Shown piece after piece: positions 1-8,189 of a stretch of DNA of 64,000 nt. The DNA lies in assembly GCF_021462525.1 (NCBI RefSeq), contig NZ_JAKEDT010000004.1, positions 77,395 to 141,394 of the forward strand, read 5' to 3'. The notes under the pieces were generated by a model. The model searched no databases and was not told the DNA's origin. It saw only the letters and a program-made list of their open reading frames with translations. Both the position numbers and the translations under genes were made by a program. Position 1 is the first letter of the stretch; each line of letters opens with the position of its first letter. The DNA comes from Thermus caliditerrae (GTDB lineage: Bacteria; Deinococcota; Deinococci; Deinococcales; Thermaceae).

Positions 1-840
1 GCTTTGAGTCATGAGCTCGCCGAAAGCCTTGACATCCCCTCTTCGGAGCGCCTCTACCCCCCTTAGCACTCGGAGGTTTTCCCCCACGATGTGCCGGGCC
101 CGTTTGTCCAAGGGGGAGGGCAGGCTTTCCACCAGGCAGAGGTCGGCCACGTCCCGCAATGAACGCACCCCAAGCCTTCTGGCGGCCTCCTCCGCCTCCT
201 GCCGCCTCTCGTTGTACCCCGCCTCCGCCAGGCGGCGCCCAAGCCCCAGGTCCAAGACCACCACCCGCACCCCAGGGGGCAGGGGAAGGTTTTCGTGGGC
301 CAGGGTGCGGGTGTCCAGGAAAAGGGCTTTGCCCGCCTCCCCGAGGCTGGCGGCCATCTGATCCATGATGCCACAGCGCACCCCCACGTAGTCCACCTCG
401 GCCTTCTGGGCCAGAAGGGCCACCTCCAGGTCGCTTAGGGGCAGGCGGAAGAGGGCGCGGAGGGCCTTGAGGGCGGCCACCTCCAGGGCGGCGGAGCTGG
501 AGAGGCCGGCCCCCGTGGGCAGCTCGCTCCGGATGTACAAACGGGCTCCCGGCACGGGATGCCCGGCCTCCCTCAGCGCCCAGACCACCCCCAGGAGGTA
601 GTCCAGGAAGTCCCCCTGGGGGGGGCTTCCTAGGGGCCTGGCCCTGAGCTCCTTCAGGGTTTCGCTGTAGGCCTCCACCCGCCCCTCCGCCCGGCCCGCT
701 TCCACCCGGGTGAGGTAGGGGAGGGGGGTGGGGAGGACATAGCCCTCTTGGTAGTCGGTGTGCTCCCCCAGCAGGTTCACCCGCCCCGGGGCCTGGGCGC
801 TGGCCTCCGGCAGGACGCCGAACACTTCTTGGAACCCCAT
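1..840 (-). CDS. galK: Galactokinase (3' part cut by window edge)
   Basis: GHMP-family kinase that phosphorylates galactose at C1 in the Leloir pathway, in the cytoplasm. The translation from the ATG at 840 shows the substrate motif PGRVNLLGEHTDY at residues 18-30, the ATP loop PTGAGLSSSAALE at 108-120, and a downstream GVRCGIMDQM segment carrying the catalytic Asp region. About 280 codons are visible and the frame is open at the left edge; the family is about 350 aa. The start is 7 bases after the stop of the metal-binding protein gene. A CATAAT hexamer lies exactly 6 bases before the ATG, so the gene may have its own leaderless promoter inside the end of its neighbour. Identity is confident; the C-terminus is not visible. 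Confidence 0.93.
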   Translation of the reverse strand, partial: MGFQEVFGVLPEASAQAPGRVNLLGEHTDYQEGYVLPTPLPYLTRVEAGRAEGRVEAYSETLKELRARPLGSPPQGDFLDYLLGVVWALREAGHPVPGARLYIRSELPTGAGLSSSAALEVAALKALRALFRLPLSDLEVALLAQKAEVDYVGVRCGIMDQMAASLGEAGKALFLDTRTLAHENLPLPPGVRVVVLDLGLGRRLAEAGYNERRQEAEEAARRLGVRSLRDVADLCLVESLPSPLDKRARHIVGENLRVLRGVEALRRGDVKAFGELMTQS

Positions 841-846
841 GCCTCC

Positions 847-852
847 ATTATG
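847..852 (-). promoter_or_regulatory. Possible -10 for leaderless galK
   Basis: CATAAT on the minus strand, 6 bases before the galK ATG and overlapping the stop codon of the upstream gene. It fits the TANNNT-N6-ATG leaderless pattern repeated across this window. No clear -35 was seen. Confidence 0.4.
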
Positions 853-1705
853 GGCACAGGGCCTTGAGGTTGTGGTCCAGGAGGGCCAGGTAGCTATTCA
901 CTTTCTGGTCCAGGGTATCGGTGTACATCACCACGAGCCTGGCTCCCAAGGCCTCCGCCAAGGTCTTGAGGGCCGTGCCCCGAAACTGGGGCTCGGCCAG
1001 GACCAGTTTCACTCCTTCCCGCTTGGCCTTTTCCAGAAGGGCCAAAAAGCTCTTGCTGCTCACTTCCTGGGCCCCGGCTTGGGTCAATACCCCCACCACC
1101 ACCAGGCCGTAGCGCCGGGCAAAGTAGCGGAAGGCGTCGTGCTGGACCACCACCTTTTTCCCCTTGAGGCCGCAGGCCTGGAAGGCCTGGTCCCGCTTGG
1201 CCACTTCTTGGCGGAAGCGGTTCAGGTTGGCCTGGTACTGGGCCTTCCCTGCGGGGTCCAGGCGGCTGAGCTCCTGGGCGATGCGCTCCGCGTAGCGCAC
1301 CGCGTGGGTGGGGTCCAGCCAGAGGTGAGGGTTGCAGGGGCCGTGGTGGTGGTCTTCTTCGCCGCGGGCTTCTTCGTGGGTTTCCCCCGCGCAGATGAGG
1401 CCGGGTTGCCCCTCTCCCAGCTTCACTACCCGGGCCCCTGTGGGGAGGAGGCTTTGCAGCTTGGGCAGGTAGGCCTCGAGGCCCAGCCCGTTGGCCAAGA
1501 GGAGGCGGCTTTGCGCCAGAGCCTTGGCTGTGGCCGGGCTGGGGTCAAAGGTGTGGGGGTCAGCCCCAGGAGGAACCACGCTCACCACCTGCACCCGGCT
1601 ACCCCCCACCTGGCGCACCAGGTCGGCCAGGATGGGCGTGGTGGCGGCTACCGGCACCTGGGCCAGGGCAGGGCCCAGGAAGAGGAGGAGAAACCAAGGC
1701 CTCAT
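848..1705 (-). CDS. Zinc/manganese-type ABC transporter substrate-binding protein (ZnuA/TroA family)
   Basis: Periplasmic cluster A-I metal-binding protein of 285 aa that would deliver Zn2+ or Mn2+ to an ABC importer. Residues 1-15 form a signal peptide ending ALA-Q. Metal ligands visible are H51 (ADPHTFDP), H127 (NPHLWLDP), H189 (VQHDAF) and a late Asp near 263. A short His/acidic loop (EEDHHH, about 117-121) precedes the second ligand; such His-rich loops are commoner in zinc than manganese binders. The permease and ATPase genes are not adjacent, so they must lie elsewhere. A TTGACA-N17-TATCAC promoter ends 7 bases before the ATG (leaderless), and a Fur/Zur-like inverted repeat covers the -10. 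Confidence 0.88.
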   Translation of the reverse strand: MRPWFLLLFLGPALAQVPVAATTPILADLVRQVGGSRVQVVSVVPPGADPHTFDPSPATAKALAQSRLLLANGLGLEAYLPKLQSLLPTGARVVKLGEGQPGLICAGETHEEARGEEDHHHGPCNPHLWLDPTHAVRYAERIAQELSRLDPAGKAQYQANLNRFRQEVAKRDQAFQACGLKGKKVVVQHDAFRYFARRYGLVVVGVLTQAGAQEVSSKSFLALLEKAKREGVKLVLAEPQFRGTALKTLAEALGARLVVMYTDTLDQKVNSYLALLDHNLKALCP

Positions 1706-1712
1706 GGCAATA

Positions 1713-1741
1713 GTGATAAGCCATTTTCATATATTTGTCAA
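1713..1741 (-). promoter_or_regulatory. Leaderless promoter of the metal-binding protein gene
   Basis: Minus strand TTGACA (1741-1736), 17-base spacer, TATCAC (1718-1713), then 7 bases to the ATG at 1705. This is a perfect -35 with standard spacing, placing transcription start at or next to the start codon. Confidence 0.7.
1714..1729. promoter_or_regulatory. Fur/Zur-like operator
   Basis: TGATAAGCCATTTTCA is an imperfect inverted repeat (TGATAA against TTTTCA) resembling the Fur-family half-site TGATAAT. It overlaps the -10 of the metal-binding protein gene, as expected for metal-dependent repression. Assignment to Zur rather than Fur or Mur is inference. Confidence 0.4.
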
Positions 1742-1762
1742 GGTGGGGATGGGGAATGGGCG

Positions 1763-1768
1763 TATAAT
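1763..1768 (+). promoter_or_regulatory. -10 element of aminotransferase gene (leaderless)
   Basis: A perfect TATAAT ends 8 bases before the ATG at 1777. A TTGTCA at 1735-1740 is the only -35-like hexamer but lies 22 bases away, so the promoter may rely on the -10. Confidence 0.6.
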
Positions 1769-1776
1769 CCGGGCAA

Positions 1777-3102
1777 ATGGACCTGAAAGCCCTGCACAAG
1801 AAGCACGTCCTCACCCCCTGGGTAGCGCAGGCTGGCCTCAACCCTCCCCTTGTGGTGCGCGGGGAGGGGGTCTGGCTTTACGACGAAGAGGGGCACCGCT
1901 ACCTGGATTTCTCCGCGGGGCTGGTGGCGGTGAACCTGGGCCACGCCCACCCCAAGCTGGTGGGGGCCATTGCCGAGCAGGCGGCGAGGCTGGCCTACGC
2001 CGCCCCCAGCTTCTTCCACGACAGGCGGGCCCTCCTGGCCAAGGCCCTTTCCGACCTCGCCCCCTGGGAGGAGGGTGCCCGGGTTTTCTTCACCCCTTCG
2101 GGCACGGAGGCCAACGAGGATGCGGTGAAGTTTGTCCGCCAGCTCACTGGGCGCTTCAAGGTGCTGGCCGCTTACCGCTCCTTCCACGGGGCCACCCACG
2201 CCTCGGCCAGCCTCACCGGGGAGAACCGCCGTTGGCCCGCAGAGCCAGGCACGGCCCCGGGGGTGGTGCACTTCTTCGCCCCCTACCCCTACCGGAGCCC
2301 CTTCTTCACCGAGGATCCCCAGGAGGAAACCCGCCGGGCCCTGGAGCATCTGGAAAGGGTTCTCCTCCACGAGGACCCGAGCCGAGTAGCGGCCATTTTC
2401 TTGGAGCCGGTGGTGGGTTCCAACGGGGTCATCGTCTACCCGGAAGGGTACCTGGAAGGGGTGCGGGCCCTTTGCGACCGGCACGGCATCCTCCTGGTCT
2501 TTGACGAGGTGATGACGGGCTTCGGCCGCGTGGGGGCGGCCTTCGCCGCGGAGCGCTTCCGCGTGGTGCCTGACCTCATCACCTTCGCCAAGGGGGTCAC
2601 CTCCGCCTATGTGCCCCTGGGTGGGGTCTTGGTGCGGGAGGGCCTGGCCCGCCACTTTGACCAGGTGCCCCTCCCCACGGGACACACCTACGCCGGGCAC
2701 CCCCTGGCGGTGGCGGCGGGGCTGGCCGCCCTCGAGGCCTACCGGGAAGAGGGGATCTTCGAGCGGGTCCGCGCCTTGGAAGGGTTTTTCCGAGAAGCCC
2801 TGGAGGCCCTGGCGCGGGAGCACCCCTTGGTGGGGGAGGTGCGGGGCCTGGGGGCTTTTTACGCCCTGGAGCTCGTCAGGGACCGGGAGAGCCGGGAACC
2901 CCTTTCCCCCTGGCACGCGCCCTTTAGCCCCCCCATGCAGGCCCTCCTCAAGGAGCTTCTGCGGGAAGGGGTTTATGTTTTGGCCAAGCACAACGTCCTC
3001 ATCGTGGCCCCGCCCCTCACCATCTGCGAGGAGGAGTTTTTGGAGGGGGTGGAGCGCCTCGCCCGCGCCCTAAGGCGGGTGGAGGTGGAGGCCTTGGGCT
3101 AA
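1777..3102 (+). CDS. Class III PLP-dependent aminotransferase
   Basis: Fold-type I omega-aminotransferase of 441 aa, normal for the class. It transfers an amino group between an omega-amino acid or amine and a keto acid. Visible landmarks: GLVAVNLGHAHP near residue 50, the SFHGATHAS segment, VFDEVMTGFGRVG from about 241 (PLP-binding Asp), and Lys272 in TFAKGVTS as Schiff-base lysine. Sequence style is closest to the beta-alanine/taurine:pyruvate group, but the substrate cannot be fixed by eye. It is divergent from a metal-uptake gene and followed 9 bases later by an ABC-class ATPase gene. Transcription is probably leaderless from the TATAAT at 1763. Confidence 0.85.
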   Translation: MDLKALHKKHVLTPWVAQAGLNPPLVVRGEGVWLYDEEGHRYLDFSAGLVAVNLGHAHPKLVGAIAEQAARLAYAAPSFFHDRRALLAKALSDLAPWEEGARVFFTPSGTEANEDAVKFVRQLTGRFKVLAAYRSFHGATHASASLTGENRRWPAEPGTAPGVVHFFAPYPYRSPFFTEDPQEETRRALEHLERVLLHEDPSRVAAIFLEPVVGSNGVIVYPEGYLEGVRALCDRHGILLVFDEVMTGFGRVGAAFAAERFRVVPDLITFAKGVTSAYVPLGGVLVREGLARHFDQVPLPTGHTYAGHPLAVAAGLAALEAYREEGIFERVRALEGFFREALEALAREHPLVGEVRGLGAFYALELVRDRESREPLSPWHAPFSPPMQALLKELLREGVYVLAKHNVLIVAPPLTICEEEFLEGVERLARALRRVEVEALG

Positions 3103-3111
3103 CCTGAGGGC

Positions 3112-4809
3112 GTGCGGCGGCTTGCGGAGCTCTTCCCCTTCCTGGCCTCCTTGGAGGGGAGGCCTTACCCCTTTTACAAGGACCTTAAGGGCGTGTGGCG
3201 CGGGGAGGAGTTGGACCTGCGCTTCGTGTACGTCCAAGGGGATCCTTTTGCTACCCCCAGCGTCCTCGAGGTCCGCTACCCTCCCCAGGCCTTGGGGCCC
3301 CTTCGGGTCTACACCCGGCCTGAGGGAAAGGTGGCGGTGGAGGACTTTCTCCTGCGCGCCCTCAAGGCCCGCCTCCGCGGCCTGCGCGCCGGGGGTAGCG
3401 GCCACTCGGGAGAGGTGCGGGTGGAGGTGGAAAGCCCCAAGGTGCTGAAGCGCGCCGGGGCTCACCTCCTCGTCCCGGGTCCGGAGGGCCGGCCCCAGGG
3501 GGAGGGCGGGCTTTTCCTTCGCTTCCGGGTGGGCCTGCCCGCCGCCGGGCGGCGCATCCTGGGCAAGGAGGCGGAGAGGCTTTTCCGCACCTTGGTGGAC
3601 CATCTCCGCGGGCTTCTTCCGGAGCTGGACCGGGCGGCGCTCCTTCGCCACGTGCGCCAGGTGGAGGACTTCGCCTTCCTCCAGGAGCGCCTTACCGAGC
3701 GGGGCCTGGTGGCGTTCGTGGGGGATGGGGCTATCCTCCCTCGGGAAAGCGGGGTGAGCCAGAGGCCCCTCAAGGGGGCCATCCCCTTCCAAAGCCCCCC
3801 CGCCTTGCGGGTGGCCTTCCGGGTGCCCCACGCGGGGGAGGTCTTCGGCATGGGTATCCCCCAGGGCCTCACCCTGATCACCGGCGGAGGCTTCCATGGG
3901 AAAACCACCCTCCTCGAGGCCCTGGTCCATGGGGTCTATCCCCACGTGCCCGGGGACGGGCGGGAGTGGGTGGTAACCCATGCCCTGGCCCAAAGCGTCC
4001 AGTCGGAGGATGGCCGAAGCGTGAAGGGCGTGGACCTAAGGCCCTTCGTGCACGATCTGCCCCTGGGCCAGGACACCTCTTTCTTCTCCACGGAGGATGC
4101 CTCCGGCTCCACCAGCCTGGCGGCCGCCATCCTGGAGGCCTTGGAGCTGGGTGCGCGGGTGCTTCTCTTGGACGAGGACACCTCCGCCACCAACCTCCTG
4201 GTGCGGGATGCCCGCATGCAGGCCCTGGTGCGCCGGGAAACCCTCACCCCCCTTCTGGACCGGGTTCAGGACTTTAAGGCCAGGGGGGTGAGCCTGGTCC
4301 TGGTGGTGGGTGGGGTGGGGGACTACCTGGACCTGGCGGACACGGTCTTGCTTCTGGAGGAGTACCGGCCGAGGGAGGCCACCTTGGAGGCCAAGGCCAT
4401 TGCCCAAGCCCATCCCACGGGGCGGGCTTTTGGCGAGCCTCGGTATCCCCTTGCCGTGGCTTCCCGGGCCCCCCTGCCCGAGAGCTTTGATCCCAGGCGG
4501 GGCCGGAAGACCCGGGTGAAGGGCCGGGGGCTCAGGGAGCTGGTCTACGGCGAGGAGGTGGTGGACCTGTCCGCTTTGGACCTGTTTGAAAACGCCCAGG
4601 TGCGGGCCCTGGGGGCTTGGTTCCAGAGGCTTTGGCGGCTGGCGGATGGTCGGCTCCCCTTAAGGACCCTGGTGGAAACCGCCTTGGAGGGTGTGGAGGA
4701 CCTTTTTGCCCTCGAGGAGGCCCCTGAGGTGGCGGAGGTGCGCCCTCTGGAGCTGGGGGCGGCGGTGAACCGGCTCAGGGCCCTAGAGGTTTTGCGGGTG
4801 GGGGACTGA
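3112..4809 (+). CDS. Predicted ATPase of the ABC class (PF09818/COG3044 family)
   Basis: 565 aa, starting at GTG. The central ATPase core has Walker A GGGFHGKTTLLE near residue 256 and a Walker B-like VLLLDEDTSATNLLVRD near 350, followed by LVLVVGGVGDYLDLAD. This is the stand-alone ABC-class ATPase family, not a transporter subunit: there are no membrane segments and no canonical ABC transporter arrangement. Cellular function is unknown. A TAACCT lies exactly 6 bases before the GTG, within the preceding aminotransferase stop region, suggesting a leaderless internal promoter. It follows the aminotransferase by 9 bases. Confidence 0.85.
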   Translation: MRRLAELFPFLASLEGRPYPFYKDLKGVWRGEELDLRFVYVQGDPFATPSVLEVRYPPQALGPLRVYTRPEGKVAVEDFLLRALKARLRGLRAGGSGHSGEVRVEVESPKVLKRAGAHLLVPGPEGRPQGEGGLFLRFRVGLPAAGRRILGKEAERLFRTLVDHLRGLLPELDRAALLRHVRQVEDFAFLQERLTERGLVAFVGDGAILPRESGVSQRPLKGAIPFQSPPALRVAFRVPHAGEVFGMGIPQGLTLITGGGFHGKTTLLEALVHGVYPHVPGDGREWVVTHALAQSVQSEDGRSVKGVDLRPFVHDLPLGQDTSFFSTEDASGSTSLAAAILEALELGARVLLLDEDTSATNLLVRDARMQALVRRETLTPLLDRVQDFKARGVSLVLVVGGVGDYLDLADTVLLLEEYRPREATLEAKAIAQAHPTGRAFGEPRYPLAVASRAPLPESFDPRRGRKTRVKGRGLRELVYGEEVVDLSALDLFENAQVRALGAWFQRLWRLADGRLPLRTLVETALEGVEDLFALEEAPEVAEVRPLELGAAVNRLRALEVLRVGD

Positions 4810-4861
4810 ACCTTTCCTCCTGCGCCTCGGGATTATCCTGGGGGTCAAGGGGTGGTGGACG

Positions 4862-6574
4862 GTGTGGCGGTCTTTGAAGCTTGACCTTTCGGCGCGCAAG
4901 GCGTACTGGCAAGAGGTGGCCCCGGAGGAGGTGGCCTTTGGCGGGCGGTACCGCACGGGCCGGATCCTCCTGGAACAGGAGGCCTGGCGCCTTGACCCCC
5001 TTTCCCCGGAAAACCCCCTGGTCTTCGCCATCGGCCCTTTGGCGGGCACGGGCTTTTCCAACGCCAACCGCACCAGCGTGGGCACCCGTAGCCCCCTCAC
5101 CCTGGGCATCAAGGAGGCCAATGGCGGGGGCACCTTCGGCTACGCCTTGGGGCAGATGAAGCTTTCCCACTTGGTCCTCGAGGGGGCAAGCCCCGACTGG
5201 GTGGTCTTGCGCCTCACCCGGGACGGCCAGGTGTTCTTTGAACCAGCAAAGGACCTCTTGGGCCTGGGGAACTTTGAGGTGGCGCGGAGGCTTTTCGCCG
5301 CCTACGGCCGGAAGATCGCCTTCGCCCTCCTGGGCCCCGTGGGGGAGTACTTGGGCCTTCTTTCCGGCATCGCCTTCTCGGACACGGACGGCCGCCCTTC
5401 CCGTCTGGCCGCCCGGGGGGGCGTGGGGGCGGTGATGGGGGCTAAGCGGGTGAAGGCCATCGTGCTGGAGGTCCCGGGGAAGGCGGAGGTCTGGGACAAG
5501 CCCAAGGTGGCGGAGAGCGTCCGCCGCTACGCGGGGCTCCTACGGGAAGACCCCCTGGTCATGCAGTTCTACAACGCCATCGGCACCATGGGCATGGCCG
5601 ACTTCCAAAACGCCTTCGGCGGCCTTCCCGTCCGCAACTTCCGCGAGGGGAGGCTGGCCCCGCCCGAGGCCTTCCGCATGGGCGGGCAGTACATCGCCCC
5701 TTTGAACCGGGCGCGGGGCGGCAAGCACACCCATGCCTGCATGCCGGGGTGCGTGATCCAGTGCTCCAACGTAATCGTGGACGAGAAGGGGGAGGAGGTG
5801 GTCTCCCCCTTGGAGTACGAGACCATCGGCCTTCTGGGCACCAACTGCGGCCTCACCGACCCGGATGCCCTCGCCCGCTTGAACCGCCTGGCCAACGACC
5901 TGGGCATCGACACCATCGAAACCGGGGCCACCTTGGCCCTCCTCATGGAGAAGGGGGAGGGGCCTTGGGGGGACTACGCCTTCATGGAGGCCAAGCTTAA
6001 GGCCCTTTACACCCCAAGCGAGGAGGCCCGCTTCCTGGCTCAGGGCACGGCCCGGGTGGGGGAGGCTTTGGGCCTGAAGCGGGTTCCCGTGATCAAGCGC
6101 CAGGCCATCTCCGCCTACGATCCCCGGGTGGTGGAGGCCACGGGCATCACCATGATGACCACCGCCCAGGGGGCGGACCACACCGCGGGAAACGCTCCCA
6201 GGTTGGAAACCCGGGCCATGCCCGTGGAGGAGATCCTCGAGGCCAGTTACCAAGCCCAGGTGAACGCCGCCGCCAACGACAGCCTGGGGCTATGCGTCTT
6301 CGGGGGAAGCGTCACCAACAAGCAGGTGGCGTTCATCACGGAAAGCGTGAACGCCGCCTTGGGCACCGCCCTCACCCCGGCCTTTTGGCGGGAGCTGGGG
6401 GAGGGGGTGCTTCGCCTGGAGCACCGCTTCAACCACCTGGCGGGCTTCAGCCACGAGGACGACCGCCTCCCCGCCTTCTTCTACGAGGAGCCCGTGCCCC
6501 CCAAGGGCTACACCGCCCGCTTCCGCCCCGAGGACCTGGCGCCCCTTTACGAGAGGCTGGACCAGGGGTCGTAA
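4862..6574 (+). CDS. Aldehyde ferredoxin oxidoreductase family protein
   Basis: 570 aa tungsto/molybdopterin enzyme with a [4Fe-4S] cluster that oxidises aldehydes to acids with ferredoxin as acceptor. The N-terminus (RSLKLDLSARK) matches the family start. Cluster cysteines appear as CMPGCVIQC near residue 292 and a late Cys in LGLCVFGG near 477, as in the Pyrococcus enzyme. Pterin-domain segments such as the Asp/Glu-rich ETIGLLGTNCG are also present. The start is GTG with no obvious ribosome site. The last 28 bases overlap tail-to-tail the end of the AidB-like dehydrogenase on the other strand. Substrate is not predictable. Confidence 0.9.
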   Translation: MWRSLKLDLSARKAYWQEVAPEEVAFGGRYRTGRILLEQEAWRLDPLSPENPLVFAIGPLAGTGFSNANRTSVGTRSPLTLGIKEANGGGTFGYALGQMKLSHLVLEGASPDWVVLRLTRDGQVFFEPAKDLLGLGNFEVARRLFAAYGRKIAFALLGPVGEYLGLLSGIAFSDTDGRPSRLAARGGVGAVMGAKRVKAIVLEVPGKAEVWDKPKVAESVRRYAGLLREDPLVMQFYNAIGTMGMADFQNAFGGLPVRNFREGRLAPPEAFRMGGQYIAPLNRARGGKHTHACMPGCVIQCSNVIVDEKGEEVVSPLEYETIGLLGTNCGLTDPDALARLNRLANDLGIDTIETGATLALLMEKGEGPWGDYAFMEAKLKALYTPSEEARFLAQGTARVGEALGLKRVPVIKRQAISAYDPRVVEATGITMMTTAQGADHTAGNAPRLETRAMPVEEILEASYQAQVNAAANDSLGLCVFGGSVTNKQVAFITESVNAALGTALTPAFWRELGEGVLRLEHRFNHLAGFSHEDDRLPAFFYEEPVPPKGYTARFRPEDLAPLYERLDQGS

Positions 6575-8094
6575 AGCTCGGGCCTTTGGGCGGAGGGGGG
6601 AAGGGTTTCCCCTTTAAGGAAGCGGCGGGCGTAGAGCTCCGCAAGCTCGGGGAAGGGTTCGGCGGCCAACTTCTCCAAGGCGTAGACCGTCACCACGTCC
6701 GCTAAAGCCCTAAGGGCCTCCTTGGCGTACCAGGGTCCTTCCTCTTGCAGCTTCTTGAGGATCTTGTGCGCCTCGGCCTGGGTCCTTGGGCTTCCCCCTA
6801 GCATGGCCAAGAGGGGCTCGTGGGCTCGCTTCTTGGCGATGGCCTCCGCCATGTCCAGGGCCTGGATGTTGGCGGGGCCCTCCCAGATGGGGGTGATGAG
6901 GGCCTCCCGGTGCCAGCGGGCCACCCCGTACTCCTCCAAAAAGCCCAGGCCTCCAAAGAGCTCCATGGCCAGCTGGGTGATGGCGCTGGCGTGCTCGGCG
7001 GTGCGCCCCTTGGCCAGGTGGGAAAGGAGTCTGGCCAGGTGGTAGGCCTCGCTGTAGGGCGGCCGCTCCTCCCAGGCCCGGTCAAAAGCTTGGATGGCCA
7101 GGAAGGCCAAGGCCGTGCCCCCCACCTGCCGTAGGCGTAGGGTGAGGAGGTCGTGCTGGACCAGGTCGTGGTCCAGGAGCCTCTTGCCGGAGGCGGTCCG
7201 CCGCCTCACCCGGAAGAGGGCCTCGAGGTGAGCCTTCTTGGCGATGCCCATGGCGGCGGCCGCGTTGGCCAGCCGGCTCACCGTGAGGTTCTCCAAGGTG
7301 TAGTAGATGCCCTCCTCGGCCTTGCCGATGAGATGGGCCAGGCTCCCTTCCAGCTCCACCTCCCCCGAGGGCACCGCCCGGGTGGCCAGCTTCTCCTTGA
7401 AGCGGCGCACGGTGAAGTTGAGCCGCCCTTCCACCTCCCGGGGCAGGAGGAAGAGGGCCAGGCTCTTGGGTCCTTCGGGAGCCCCTTCCGGCCTGGCGGT
7501 GACGATGGCGTAGTCCGCCAGGCCCGCTCCCGAGGCGAAGTACTTGTCCCCCCCGTAGAGCCGCCAGGCCCCACCTTCCTTCCGGGCCAGGGTGCGGTTG
7601 GCCCCCAGGTCGCTTCCCCCCTGGATCTCCGTCATCCAGGTGGCCCCGAAGGCCGGGCCGTAAAGGAGCTCCCGCTTCACCGCCTCGTGCTCCGGGGCGT
7701 ACTTGTGGAGGGCGTAGGCCACCTGGTGGGTGATGGTAAGGATGCAGTAAAGCCCTCCGTCCGCCAGGAGGTAGCCCAGGGCGTAGTGAAGGGGCCAGCC
7801 CCGGCCCTCGTAGGCGGGACGGATCATGGGGCGGAGCTTTTCCAGAAGGGCGGCCTGGGCGGGGGAGAGGAGGGCCCGGTCGATGCGGTTGCCGTCCAGG
7901 TCGTGCATCTGCAGGCGGGGCGGGGCGTCTTGGTCCACGTGGTGGGCCACCTCCAAGACCTCCTCCCCCACCAGCCTCCCGAAGGCGGAAAGCTCCTCCT
8001 GGGGAAGGCCGGGAGCGAAGGTGCCCAGGATCGCTTTCAGGTCGGGGTCTAGGGCGTAGTGGTTCTCGCCTTGGCTGTAGAAGCGGCTCTTCAT
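6547..8094 (-). CDS. AidB-like acyl-CoA dehydrogenase
   Basis: 515 aa FAD enzyme of the acyl-CoA dehydrogenase superfamily with the extra N-terminal domain typical of the E. coli AidB group. Visible are the flavin-contact region (TEIQGGSDLGANRT, about 155-170), KYFASGAGLADY, and the catalytic-Glu loop PIWEGPANIQALD near residue 411. AidB proteins have weak dehydrogenase activity and were linked to alkylation stress; the physiological substrate is unknown. A strong ribosome site (GGAGG, 7 bases upstream) supports the ATG at 8094. The gene is divergent from the marR/MFS pair and shares their 95-base regulatory region, so the MarR protein may control both. Confidence 0.86.
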   Translation of the reverse strand: MKSRFYSQGENHYALDPDLKAILGTFAPGLPQEELSAFGRLVGEEVLEVAHHVDQDAPPRLQMHDLDGNRIDRALLSPAQAALLEKLRPMIRPAYEGRGWPLHYALGYLLADGGLYCILTITHQVAYALHKYAPEHEAVKRELLYGPAFGATWMTEIQGGSDLGANRTLARKEGGAWRLYGGDKYFASGAGLADYAIVTARPEGAPEGPKSLALFLLPREVEGRLNFTVRRFKEKLATRAVPSGEVELEGSLAHLIGKAEEGIYYTLENLTVSRLANAAAAMGIAKKAHLEALFRVRRRTASGKRLLDHDLVQHDLLTLRLRQVGGTALAFLAIQAFDRAWEERPPYSEAYHLARLLSHLAKGRTAEHASAITQLAMELFGGLGFLEEYGVARWHREALITPIWEGPANIQALDMAEAIAKKRAHEPLLAMLGGSPRTQAEAHKILKKLQEEGPWYAKEALRALADVVTVYALEKLAAEPFPELAELYARRFLKGETLPPSAQRPELYDPWSSLS

Positions 8095-8150
8095 CTGGAC
8101 CTCCAGCGAGAGGCTACGCCCGGAGGCGCCCCGGGGTCAAGGTGGCGTGG

Positions 8151-8189
8151 TTTACAATCAAATAGTTCATGATGAAATAGTCTAAACCC
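8151..8189 (+). promoter_or_regulatory. Divergent promoter/operator region of marR and the AidB-like gene
   Basis: Contains TTTACA (8151-8156), a direct repeat AAATAGT at 8160-8166 and 8175-8181, and an inverted TTCA-TGA-TGAA at 8166-8176. A TAGTCT (8178-8183) ends 6 bases before the marR ATG, so transcription of marR is probably leaderless. The symmetric core is a plausible MarR autoregulatory site. Confidence 0.45.

Noticed and set aside
758-1786. Long plus-strand open frame opposite the metal-binding protein gene
   Set aside because: High GC keeps antisense frames open; its translation is low-complexity and the opposite strand has a clear ZnuA-type protein with signal peptide and metal ligands.
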